Assembly: GCA_036381195.1 (NCBI GenBank)
Contig: DASVDH010000081.1
Coordinates: 1 to 64,000 of the forward strand
Direction: 5' to 3'
Length of the DNA: 64,000 bases
Source: RSA9 sp036381195
GTDB taxonomy: Bacteria; Gemmatimonadota; Gemmatimonadetes; Longimicrobiales; RSA9
Shown: positions 10,239 through 18,068 of the stretch, piece by piece
How the letters are laid out: every line of letters starts with the position of its first letter
Position numbering within the stretch: the stretch's first letter is position 1
Notes under the pieces: model-generated
What the model was told of the DNA's origin: nothing
The model's input: only the letters and a program-made list of their open reading frames with translations
Databases searched by the model: none
Position numbers and translations under genes: made by a program

Positions 10239-11867
10239 CTACGGCGTGGTGGGGCGGAGGTCGAACAGGTAGGCCCGGCGCGGCGCCAGCTCGCGGAGCG
10301 GCGCGTAGCCGCGGACGCGGCCATCCCCGGCCACGCGCAGCGGCGCGGCGGCGGGCCCGCCGAGCAGCGGTGCCGCCGCGAACCGCCCGGGCCGCAGCGC
10401 GCGCTCGGGCGAGGAGAGCGTCACGCCGGCGAGCGGCGCATCGCCCAGGTTGGCGACGACGAGCACGGCCGCGTCCCGGTCCCGCCGCAGGTACGCGGCC
10501 ACGGCGGGGTGGCTCGCCTCGAGCGGCACCAGCTCGCCGGCGGCGAGCGCGGCGTTCTCCGCGCGCAGGTGGATGAGTCGGCGGTGGAGGTGGAGCAGCG
10601 AGCCCGTGTCCGCCTCGAGGGCCTCGACGTTGGCGGTGAACGAGTCCGGCTGGAGCGGCTCCCACGGAACGCCGGTCGTGAAGCCCGCGGCGGGCGCGCG
10701 GCGCCAGTGCATGGGCGTGCGCAGCCGCGGGTCCGGCTTGTCCCCCGTCATGCCGATCTCCTCGCCGTAGTAGACGAAGGGCACGCCAGGCAGCGTGAGC
10801 AGGAGCGTGGCCGCGAGCTTCGCGCGCGCGACGTCGCCCCCGAGCACCGTGAGCGTGCGCGTCTGGTCGTGGTTGCGCAGGAACGGCGCCCAGCGGCCGG
10901 CGGGCACCTCGCGCTGCAGCCGCAGCACCGGGTGGAACAGCCCGCGCGCCGAGCCCGACCGCACCGCGGAGAGGATCGAGTCCGAGACCTCGAACGCGAA
11001 GTAGGCGTCGAGCTGGTCCGGGTAGTACGGCAGCATCGCGCCGATGCTGTCCCAGACCTCGCCGACGGTGAACGCGTCCGGCGCGAGCGCGCGGATGTGG
11101 GCGGCCAGCTCGCGCAGCACGGCGTGCGTGCCGGGCACGTTCGTGGTCCGGTCGCCCTCCTCGACGAGGTGGCGGATGGCGTCCAGGCGGAAGCCGTCTA
11201 CCCCCATCTCCCGGAGCCAGAAGCCCACGATCCGCTTTGCCTCCTCCCGGACCGCGGGGTTCTCGAAGTCGAGATCGGGCATCCCGCTCCAGAAGAAGCC
11301 GTAGTAGTACTCCGCGCGCACGGGCGAGCGGTGCCAGACCTCGCCGCCCCACTCGTTGCGCGCCCCCGGCCGCGGCGACCAGCGGAACCAGTTCCTGTAG
11401 GGCGAGTCCGGGTCGAGCAGCGCGTGCTTGAAGTAAGGGTGCTCGCTGGAGGCGTGGTTCAGGACGAGGTCCACGAGCACGCGGATGCCGCGGCGGTGCG
11501 CTTCGGCGACCAGGCGCCGGAAGTCCTCGTTCGTGCCGTAGTCCGGGTCCACATGGTAGTAGTCGGTGACGTCGTAGCCATGGTAGCTCGTGGCGGCCGC
11601 GATAGGCATGAGCCAGATGCAGCGGGCTCCGAGGTCGCGGCTGGCATCCGGCGTGCCGTCGTTGATGTAGTCGAGCTTCTGGATCAGGCCATTGAGGTCC
11701 CCCACGCCGTCGCCATCGCTGTCGTAGAAGGAGCGGACGAAGACCTCGTAGCAGACCGCGCCGCGTGTCCAGGCGGGCGGGGCCGGGGCGGCCGGCTGCT
11801 GCGCGGCGGCGAGGGTGGTGGCTGCCAGCAGGACGGCGGCGAGGGCCGCCGGGCGGCCGAGGTGCAT
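10239..11867 (-). CDS. Secreted GH13 alpha-amylase family enzyme
   Basis: A 542-residue glycoside hydrolase family 13 enzyme acting on alpha-1,4-glucans. The signal peptide is AALAAVLLAATTLAAAQQ and lacks a lipobox cysteine, so it is periplasmic or secreted rather than a surface lipoprotein like SusG. The four GH13 conserved regions are visible: DLVLNHASS, GFRLDAIRHL (catalytic Asp), TVGEVWDS (acid/base Glu) and FLRNHDQTRT (transition-state Asp). A C-terminal beta domain ends at about residue 540. The ATG at 11867 is preferred to one 93 bases upstream because AGGAGG precedes it with a seven-base gap and the signal peptide then lies at the N-terminus. It converges on the GH97 gene with a 46-base gap. 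Exact specificity (amylase or maltogenic) is open. Confidence 0.93.
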   Translation of the reverse strand: MHLGRPAALAAVLLAATTLAAAQQPAAPAPPAWTRGAVCYEVFVRSFYDSDGDGVGDLNGLIQKLDYINDGTPDASRDLGARCIWLMPIAAATSYHGYDVTDYYHVDPDYGTNEDFRRLVAEAHRRGIRVLVDLVLNHASSEHPYFKHALLDPDSPYRNWFRWSPRPGARNEWGGEVWHRSPVRAEYYYGFFWSGMPDLDFENPAVREEAKRIVGFWLREMGVDGFRLDAIRHLVEEGDRTTNVPGTHAVLRELAAHIRALAPDAFTVGEVWDSIGAMLPYYPDQLDAYFAFEVSDSILSAVRSGSARGLFHPVLRLQREVPAGRWAPFLRNHDQTRTLTVLGGDVARAKLAATLLLTLPGVPFVYYGEEIGMTGDKPDPRLRTPMHWRRAPAAGFTTGVPWEPLQPDSFTANVEALEADTGSLLHLHRRLIHLRAENAALAAGELVPLEASHPAVAAYLRRDRDAAVLVVANLGDAPLAGVTLSSPERALRPGRFAAAPLLGGPAAAPLRVAGDGRVRGYAPLRELAPRRAYLFDLRPTTP

Positions 11868-12025
11868 GAGGCGTCCTCCTCGCGGGCTGTGCGTCGCCGC
11901 GCCGGGCGCCCCGCGGCGCCGGCGCGGCGGAAGAGTCGAGGGCGTGAGCGGCTCCGTCAAGGAGGGGGCTCGGGCGAGCCGCTCGGCAGCATCGTCATGC
12001 CGGGTACGCAGGTCGTGATGCCGGG

Positions 12026-12163
12026 CGAGACGAAGTCGCGTTTCATCCCGTCCAGCTCGGCCAGGCGTTCGGTCATGGTGTTGAAGTCGCGTGCGACCTG
12101 CGCGAACTCGTCGCTGCGGCTGGTGTCGAGGCGATAGCGGAAGTTCCCCTCCGCGACCTCGCG
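12026..12163 (-). pseudogene. Remnant of a sensor histidine kinase (HAMP domain only)
   Basis: A short segment within a 93-codon open frame (11957-12238) reads REVAEGNFRYRLDT, SRSDEFAQVARDFNTM and ERLAELDGMKRDFVS. This is the second half of a HAMP linker running into the first residues of a HisKA domain, where an intact kinase would continue with the SHELRTP box. The frame instead continues into unrelated sequence and stops. No sensor domain, phospho-acceptor histidine or ATPase domain is nearby in any frame. It lies between the LytTR regulator and the amylase and is best read as a leftover from a deleted kinase gene. A functional small protein is unlikely but not excluded. Confidence 0.6.
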
Positions 12164-12234
12164 GGTGCCGCGCTCCGCGGAGGCCGGACCGGCGCGGATG
12201 GCTTTGCGGCTTTCGGCGCGCCGCCGCCTGCCGA

Positions 12235-13002
12235 TCACCCCCGGAGCACCCCGGGTAACCTGTCCCGGTAACGCCGGCTCAGCCGCACCTCCGCGCCGCT
12301 GCGCAGCACGAGCAGCGCGTCGCCGTGGGACCAGGGTCGGAGCTCGCGGATGGCGTCCAGGTTGACGATCGCGGAGCGGTGCACGCGCGCGAACTTCGTC
12401 GGATCGAGCCGCTTCTCGACCTCGGCGAGCGTGGCGCGCGCGAGCAGCGACTCCTTGTCGACGTGGAGCCGCACGTAGTTGTCCGCGGCCTCGATCCAGT
12501 CGACCTCGGCGGCGCGGACCAGCCGCATGCGGCCGCGTTGGCGGACGAGGAAGCGCTCGAGTGGGCGGGCGCGGCCGCGCAGCTCCTCGAGCATGTTGCG
12601 CACGCGGGCCGCGACGTCGTCGGCCCCCGGCCCCTGCACCGCTGCGACCGCACGGTCGAGCGCGCGCGCCACGCGCTCGCGGTCCGCGGGCTTGAGCAGG
12701 TAGTCGAGCGCGCGGACGTCGAACGCGCGGACTGCGTACTCGTCGTGAGCGGTGGCGAAGACGACGTGCGGCAGTGGGTCCAGCTCGAGCGCGGCGAGCA
12801 CGTCGAAGCCGTCGAGGCCGGGCATGCGGACGTCGAGGAAGACGACGTCGGGCCGCGTCTCCTCGATCACGCGCACCGCCTCCTCGCCGTCGCCGGCCTC
12901 GCCCACGATGGTGACGCGCGGGTCCGCGGCGAGGAAGCGGCGGAGCTTGGCGCGGGCGGGCGGCTCGTCGTCCACGATGACGACGCGGACGGGCTCAGGC
13001 AT
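12235..13002 (-). CDS. LytTR-family response regulator
   Basis: A 255-residue cytoplasmic DNA-binding response regulator. The receiver domain covers residues 5-120, with the acidic pair DDEPPARAKL near the start, the phospho-acceptor Asp57 in FLDVRMPG and a lysine in YLLKPADRER. A linker leads to a LytTR domain at about 155-252 (RFLVRQRGRMRLV, then WIEAADNYVRLH and FARVHRSAIVNLDAI). Such regulators bind direct repeats upstream of target genes. The ATG at 13002 overlaps the stop of the upstream kinase gene by eight bases (ATGCCTGA), so the two are translationally coupled and form a cognate pair. An upstream in-frame start at 13053 would extend into the kinase and is less likely. Confidence 0.93.
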   Translation of the reverse strand: MPEPVRVVIVDDEPPARAKLRRFLAADPRVTIVGEAGDGEEAVRVIEETRPDVVFLDVRMPGLDGFDVLAALELDPLPHVVFATAHDEYAVRAFDVRALDYLLKPADRERVARALDRAVAAVQGPGADDVAARVRNMLEELRGRARPLERFLVRQRGRMRLVRAAEVDWIEAADNYVRLHVDKESLLARATLAEVEKRLDPTKFARVHRSAIVNLDAIRELRPWSHGDALLVLRSGAEVRLSRRYRDRLPGVLRG

Positions 13003-14332
13003 CGGCGGAAGCTGCGGCGTGTGGCGCGCCTCGGCCGGGCCCCCCGGCAACATGGTGCTGCGATTCCCGGGGCGATGCCATGGCCGGATCGGCCGGGCGA
13101 TAGGGCAGGGTGATGGTGACGCGCGTGCCGCCGCGGTCCGTGCGGTTCGCGATCGTCAGCGACGCCGCCTCGCCGTAGAGGCATCGCAGCCGCGCCTCCG
13201 TGGTCGAGAGCCCGACGCCGGCGCGCAACGCGTCCTCCGGCGTGCAATCGAGGCCCGGGCCGTCGTCGAGCACCTCGATGCGCAGCACCGGGCCGTTTGC
13301 GGTTCTTCCCTCGCCCTCGCCCTCGCCCCGGCCCGGGCCAGGCACCGCCGCAGGGCCGGCAGCCGCGGACCCGTCTGCCCCGACCACGCGCGCCGTGACC
13401 ACCACCTCGCCCCGGCCCGGCCGCTCCGCGACCCCGTGCGCGATCGCGTTCTCGACGAGCGGCTGGAGCAGGAGGACGGGGATGCGGGCGGCGCGCGCGT
13501 CGTCGTCCACCTCGACGCGCGTGCACAGCCGTTCGCCGTGCCGCACACGCATGATCTCGAGGTAGATCCCCAGCAGTTCGAGCTCGCCCGCGAGCGTCGT
13601 CTCCTGCTCGGGCCCCGCGTCCAGCGCGGCGCGCAGCAGGTCGGAGAGGCGCGAGATCATGCGGTCCGCAGCCTCGATGTCGCGGTACATCTCGGACGAG
13701 ATCGCGTTCAGCGTGTTGAACAGGAAGTGCGGGTGCAGCCGCTCGCGCAGGTTGGCGAGCTGCGCGCGGCCCAGCTCGGCCTCGAGGCGCGCCGCGCGGA
13801 TCTCGCGGTCCTTGAGCCCGCGGTACCAGAGGAACCCGTGCACCAGCCCGACGAACGTCGCGTAGTAGATGACCTGGTTCGCCGTCTCCATGGGGATGCG
13901 GAGCACCATCGAGCCGTAGTCGTACGCGCCGAGCCCGAACAGCGGGTAGAGCGTCGTACGGCTGACCGCGTTCCAGATGGTGTGCGCGACGGACACGGCG
14001 GCCGCGAGCGCGAGATACAGCGGCAGCCGCCGCAGCCAGCGCTCGCGCGTGAGCGGGAAGCGGGTGAGCGCCGGGATCGTCGCGCAGAAGAGCAGCGCGC
14101 CGCCCCACGCGGCCGTCAGCTCGTCGATGAGCGGCGGCAGCGCCTGCGCGCTCCCGCGCGCGATCACCATCTCGAGGTACTTGTAGGCGAAGCGCAGCAG
14201 CCCGACGGCGGTCGAGCCGGCGAGGATCACCAGAGCCCAGAAGCGGTGGGTCGAGCGCGGGGCGCGGTCACGCGGTGTGCCCACGCTCAGCTCCGCGGCG
14301 TCCGCTGACGGATTCGCGTCGTCCGCATCCAC
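12995..14332 (-). CDS. LytS/YpdA-type membrane sensor histidine kinase
   Basis: A 445-residue histidine kinase paired with the LytTR regulator. Four hydrophobic segments lie in the first 175 residues, with no extracellular sensor domain of note. The His_kinase domain contains LHPHFLFNTLNAIS with the phospho-acceptor histidine near residue 200. The HATPase domain shows LVENAIAHGV (N box), EVLDDGPGLD (G1) and GVGLSTTEARLRCLYGE (G2). Between N and G1 boxes lies a roughly 30-residue Gly/Pro/Glu-rich insertion, unusual for this domain. The GTG at 14332 is chosen because GGGAGGAAAC precedes it and it clears the stop of the upstream PQQ gene; an ATG at 14383 would overlap that gene by 38 bases. It overlaps the regulator gene by eight bases. 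Confidence 0.9.
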   Translation of the reverse strand: MDADDANPSADAAELSVGTPRDRAPRSTHRFWALVILAGSTAVGLLRFAYKYLEMVIARGSAQALPPLIDELTAAWGGALLFCATIPALTRFPLTRERWLRRLPLYLALAAAVSVAHTIWNAVSRTTLYPLFGLGAYDYGSMVLRIPMETANQVIYYATFVGLVHGFLWYRGLKDREIRAARLEAELGRAQLANLRERLHPHFLFNTLNAISSEMYRDIEAADRMISRLSDLLRAALDAGPEQETTLAGELELLGIYLEIMRVRHGERLCTRVEVDDDARAARIPVLLLQPLVENAIAHGVAERPGRGEVVVTARVVGADGSAAAGPAAVPGPGRGEGEGEGRTANGPVLRIEVLDDGPGLDCTPEDALRAGVGLSTTEARLRCLYGEAASLTIANRTDRGGTRVTITLPYRPADPAMASPRESQHHVAGGPGRGAPHAAASADA

Positions 14333-14345
14333 GTTTCCTCCCCGC

Positions 14346-16352
14346 TCACGGCCGCCGCTCGCGCAACGCGAACGCGACGACATGATCGCCGAGGTCCGTG
14401 CCCAGCGCGCCGTGCCCGCCGGCCGCGATCACCACGTACTGCTTCCCGTCCGGCCTCAGCCGGAACGTCATCGGCGTGGCCTGCCCGCCGGCCGGCAGCC
14501 GGCCCTTCCATAGCTCCTTGCCAGTCTCGATGTCGAACGCGCGCAGGTAGTCGTCCAGCGCCGCGGCGACGAAGACGAGCCCGCTCGCGGTCACGAGCGG
14601 CCCGCCCATGTTGGGGACGCCGAGGCGCAGCGGCAACGGGACGGGCGCGAGGTCGCGGATCGTGCCGAGCGGGACCTGCCATGCCTTCTCGCCCGTTTCC
14701 ATGTCCACGGCCACGAGCACGCCCCAGGGCGGCGGCGTGCAGGGAACGCCGAGCGGGCCCAGCAGCACAGGCTCGCGCTGGAGGCCGTAGGGCGTGCCGC
14801 GCTGCGGCGCGTACTCGCCCTCGCGCCGGTCGGGGCCGTGCAGCTCGCGCTCCCACTGCCCGCGCGGGACCAGGCGCGCGGCCGAGGCGAGCCGGTTCAT
14901 GTTCAGCACGAGCAAGCGGCGGCCCGGGTCGTACGCCGCGCTGCCCCAGTTGGATCCGCCGGCGTACGACGGCACGATCAGCGTGCCCTCGAAGCTCGGC
15001 GGCGTGAACGGCCCCTCGTAGCGGAGCGCCGCGAGCTTCTCGCGGCACGCGTTGCGGTCCCACGGCGTGAGCCCCCACGCCGAGTCCGGCGTGAAGCGTT
15101 CGGGCAGGAGCGGCGCGGGGTGCGTGGGGAACGGCTGCGTCGGCGACGCGCGCTCGCCCGGCACGTCGCTCGCCGGGACGGCCCGCTCCTCGACCGGGAA
15201 CAGCGGCTCGCCCGTCTCGCGGTCGAGCACGAAGACGTGCCCCATCTTGGTCGTCTGGATCACCGCGGGCACGAGCCGGCCGTCCAGCGGCACGTCCGCG
15301 AGCAGCGGCTGGGACGGCACGTCGTAGTCCCAGAGGTCGTGGTGCACCACCTGGAAGCTCCAGACGACCTCGCCCGTCGCCGCGCGCAGCGCGACGACCG
15401 AGTTCGCGTGGCGGTTGGAGCCCGGCCGCTCGCCGCCGTAGTAGTCCGGCGCGGCGCTGCCCGTCGGGACGAAGACGAGCCCGCGCTCGGGGTCGGCGGA
15501 AAGCGGCGCCCACGCGTTGCCGCCGCCCGTCTTCGCCGCGGCCTCGGGCATCCATTCTTCCCACGCATCGGACGCGGGCGAGCGCGGGATCGGGTCCCAC
15601 AGCCACAGGCGCTCGCCGGTGCGCGCATCGTAGCCGCGCACGATGCCGCGCTCGGCGTCGACGCGGCGGTTGTCGCCGATGGCGGAGCCGGTGACGAGGA
15701 CGCCGTCCACGACCACCGGCGGCGATGTCAGCACGTACTGCCCCTCATCGATCTCGCCCACATCGATCTTGAGGTCCACCTGCCCGCTCTCGCCGAACTC
15801 CGCGCACGGGCGGCCGGTGTCTGCATCGAGCGCGACGATGCGCGCGTCCAGCACGGGCAGGAAGATGCGCGCGGCGCACGGCGCGTCCGGTGCGGCCTTC
15901 GGATCCGCCCACGCGGTCACGCCGCGCGAGGTCAGGTGCTCGGCGTAGCGGACGGTGAGGTCGAGGCCCGGGTCGTACGTCCATTTTTCCTCGCTCGTCT
16001 CCGGATCGAGCGCGACGACGCGGCTGAACGCGGTGCTGAGGTAGAGCGTGCCGCGGAACAGGATCGGCGTCGTCTGGAACGCGCTCTTCCGGGGGTAGGC
16101 GGAGCCGTCCGAGACGTCGCCCGTGCGGTACGTCCATGCGACCTCGAGCGCGTGCACGTTCTCCGGCGTGATCTGCGTGAGCGGCGAGTAGCGGGTGCCG
16201 CCGGCATCGCCGCCGTACGCGTCCCAGCCGGCGACCGGGCCGGTGAGGTCGAGCGTGACGGCGCGCGGGCTGCGGGCCGCGAGCCCGAGAAGGACGGGGA
16301 TCGCGATGGCGGCGCTCACGACGAGCAGGGTCATGCGCGCGCGGCTGGTCAT
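14346..16352 (-). CDS. PQQ-dependent dehydrogenase (quinoprotein glucose/alcohol dehydrogenase type)
   Basis: A 668-residue quinoprotein with a single N-terminal membrane anchor or signal (TLLVVSAAIAIPVLLGLAA), so the catalytic domain faces the periplasm. The eight-bladed propeller begins GWDAYGGDAGGTRYSPL and shows repeated PQQ-propeller motifs such as VVALDPETSEEKWTYD, VALRAATGEVVWSF, VAVDMETGEKAWQV and FDIETGKELWKG. The sequence resembles the periplasmic part of membrane glucose dehydrogenase without its five-helix membrane domain. It would oxidise sugars or alcohols and pass electrons to quinone or a cytochrome. No pqq biosynthesis genes are in the window. The ATG at 16352 has GGAGA upstream. 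It precedes the LytS-type kinase gene closely and may share its transcript. Confidence 0.88.
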   Translation of the reverse strand: MTSRARMTLLVVSAAIAIPVLLGLAARSPRAVTLDLTGPVAGWDAYGGDAGGTRYSPLTQITPENVHALEVAWTYRTGDVSDGSAYPRKSAFQTTPILFRGTLYLSTAFSRVVALDPETSEEKWTYDPGLDLTVRYAEHLTSRGVTAWADPKAAPDAPCAARIFLPVLDARIVALDADTGRPCAEFGESGQVDLKIDVGEIDEGQYVLTSPPVVVDGVLVTGSAIGDNRRVDAERGIVRGYDARTGERLWLWDPIPRSPASDAWEEWMPEAAAKTGGGNAWAPLSADPERGLVFVPTGSAAPDYYGGERPGSNRHANSVVALRAATGEVVWSFQVVHHDLWDYDVPSQPLLADVPLDGRLVPAVIQTTKMGHVFVLDRETGEPLFPVEERAVPASDVPGERASPTQPFPTHPAPLLPERFTPDSAWGLTPWDRNACREKLAALRYEGPFTPPSFEGTLIVPSYAGGSNWGSAAYDPGRRLLVLNMNRLASAARLVPRGQWERELHGPDRREGEYAPQRGTPYGLQREPVLLGPLGVPCTPPPWGVLVAVDMETGEKAWQVPLGTIRDLAPVPLPLRLGVPNMGGPLVTASGLVFVAAALDDYLRAFDIETGKELWKGRLPAGGQATPMTFRLRPDGKQYVVIAAGGHGALGTDLGDHVVAFALRERRP

Positions 16353-16743
16353 GGATCGTCTCCGGATCGCGGGCTCGTGGGCTGCACGTGTCCGAAGTTG
16401 GGCGGCGCGGCGGCGTGCGGCAACGCTCGGGGGGCGAGCGGGCCCGGGATCGGGGTGGGCGGGAGGCGCCCCGGGCCGGGCCGTGACAGGCAACGCCGCT
16501 CTTGCGCGCCGCTCCGCCGCCTTTCATGATCGGTGATCTTCCCCGACCGAACGAACACGAGCTGGAAGGAACGCCGCGTGGATGCCCACGCCTCCGGCGC
16601 TCTGGGACACCGTCATCGCGATCGTGGCGAGAAACAGCGCCGCAGCCGGGCCGCGCGGAGCGGGAGCGCACGGCGCTGCGCGGGGTACGCTTCGGGTCGG
16701 GTGCAGAGCGGCCCATCCAGCCGCTCGCCTGGGAAGGAGGAAC
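16353..16743. other. Divergent intergenic region, no clear feature
   Basis: This 391-base stretch separates the leftward PQQ dehydrogenase from the rightward antiporter operon and must carry promoters for both. I found no convincing sigma-70 boxes, inverted repeats or gene-like frames in it, other than the strong AAGGAGG at its right end that serves the small frame starting at 16744. Confidence 0.4.
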
Positions 16744-16830
16744 GTGCAGAACGTCACACCACGCTTCGACGTTGATCTGGAATCGGCGGCGCGCGCGGGA
16801 CCGCGCCGGCCGGCCGGAGGCGCCGCGTGA
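16744..16830 (+). CDS. Possible 28-residue leader peptide coupled to the antiporter
   Basis: A small frame starting GTG three bases after a near-perfect Shine-Dalgarno sequence (AAGGAGG at 16734-16740). It encodes QNVTPRFDVDLESAARAG and a short Pro/Gly/Ala tail. Its TGA stop overlaps the GTG start of the following antiporter gene (GTGA), the arrangement expected for translational coupling. I recognise no family. It may be a genuine small protein, a leader that sets antiporter translation, or a chance frame behind a decoy ribosome site. The case rests on the ribosome site and the stop/start overlap only. Confidence 0.35.
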   Translation: MQNVTPRFDVDLESAARAGPRRPAGGAA

Positions 16831-18068
16831 GCGCGGGGCTCGTCCTGATCCTGGTGGTCGTGGGCGCCTACGTCGCTGCGCACCTGGCCTCCGAATGGCT
16901 GGCGCGGCGGTACCTGATCGTCTCGGGCGCCGAGTACCTGCTGCTGGGCGTCCTGCTCGGCCCGCAGGTCTCCGGCATGATCACGGCCACGACAGTCGGC
17001 GACTTCGCGCCGTTCATGACGCTCGCGTTCGGCTGGATCGGCGCGCTGGTCGGCGCGCAGTTCCGGCTGCCGGAGCTGATGCGCATCCCGCGCGTGATGT
17101 ACCGCGTCGCGTGGCTGGAGGCGGTGTTCTCGCTCGCTGGTGTGGCCGGCATCATGGCGGCGGCGCTGGTCTGGTGGTTCGGGCTCGAGCCCGCCGCGGT
17201 GGCCCGGCCGGCGATCGTGCTGGGCGCGATCGCGGTGGCGTCCGCGCCGGCGGGCATCGCGCTGACGTCGCGCAGCATGGGGCAGTCCGGCCCGATGATC
17301 CGGCAGCTCTCGGTGGCCACGGCGATCGATGCCGTGGTCGCGATCACGGCGTTCGGGCTGCTGCTCGCGATCACGCACACCGAGCCGCAGTCGGCCATCC
17401 GCCCGCCCACGGCGACGGAGTGGGTCGTCGTCTCGATCGCGGTGGGGTTGCTGGGCGGGATCCTGTTCCACCTGTTCCTCGGCCCCGAGCGCAAGGTCGA
17501 CCGCCTGTTCATCGCGCTGGCCGGCGCGCTGATCCTCACCAGCGGCGCGGCGGCGTACATGCGCCTCTCGCCGCTGCTGCCGGCGATGCTGGTGGGCGCG
17601 GTGCTGGTGAACACGTCGCACAGCAGCGTCGAGATCCGCCAGGTCCTCGCCCGGGTCGAGCGGCCGCTGTACTTCGTGCTACTGATCTTCGCGGGCGCGG
17701 CGTGGCAGCCGGGCGGCCCCGGCTGGCTCGTGCCGGTGGCGGCGCTGGTCCTGGCGCGCACGGTGGTGAAGCTCGGCGCGGCCCGGCTCGCCGCCCGCTG
17801 GGCCGGCGTGCTGCCCGCGCTGGGCCCGTCCTGGGGGATGGGGTTGCTCGGCCACGGCGGCCTCGCCATCGCGATCGCGCTGAACTACCACCTGCACGAG
17901 GGCTCGGCACTCAGCAACGTCGTGTTCACCGCCGCGATCGTCTCGGTGTTCCTGAGCGACGTCTTCTCGGCGAGGGTCGTGCGTTCCCTCGTGCGCGCGT
18001 ACGGTGACCGCGTCCGCGACGCGGCGCGCCGGCTCGCGCAGCCGAGAACGGGGCAGGGGGCCGCATGA
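16827..18068 (+). CDS. CPA2-family cation:proton antiporter (first of pair)
   Basis: A 413-residue integral membrane protein of the CPA2 (KefB/NhaS-like) monovalent cation:proton antiporter family. It has about 12-13 hydrophobic helices spread over the whole length, for example in YLLLGVLLGPQVSG, AFGWIGALVGAQF and GLLGHGGLAIAIALNYH. The IVLGAIAVASAPAGIALT segment matches the discontinuous helix region. No C-terminal TrkA-N or TrkA-C domain is present. The GTG start has GGAGG six bases upstream and overlaps the stop of the possible leader. The stop overlaps the ATG of a second, diverged antiporter by four bases (ATGA). Two coupled antiporters may form a heteromer or serve different ions. Ion specificity is not predictable. 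Confidence 0.85.
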   Translation: MSAGLVLILVVVGAYVAAHLASEWLARRYLIVSGAEYLLLGVLLGPQVSGMITATTVGDFAPFMTLAFGWIGALVGAQFRLPELMRIPRVMYRVAWLEAVFSLAGVAGIMAAALVWWFGLEPAAVARPAIVLGAIAVASAPAGIALTSRSMGQSGPMIRQLSVATAIDAVVAITAFGLLLAITHTEPQSAIRPPTATEWVVVSIAVGLLGGILFHLFLGPERKVDRLFIALAGALILTSGAAAYMRLSPLLPAMLVGAVLVNTSHSSVEIRQVLARVERPLYFVLLIFAGAAWQPGGPGWLVPVAALVLARTVVKLGAARLAARWAGVLPALGPSWGMGLLGHGGLAIAIALNYHLHEGSALSNVVFTAAIVSVFLSDVFSARVVRSLVRAYGDRVRDAARRLAQPRTGQGAA

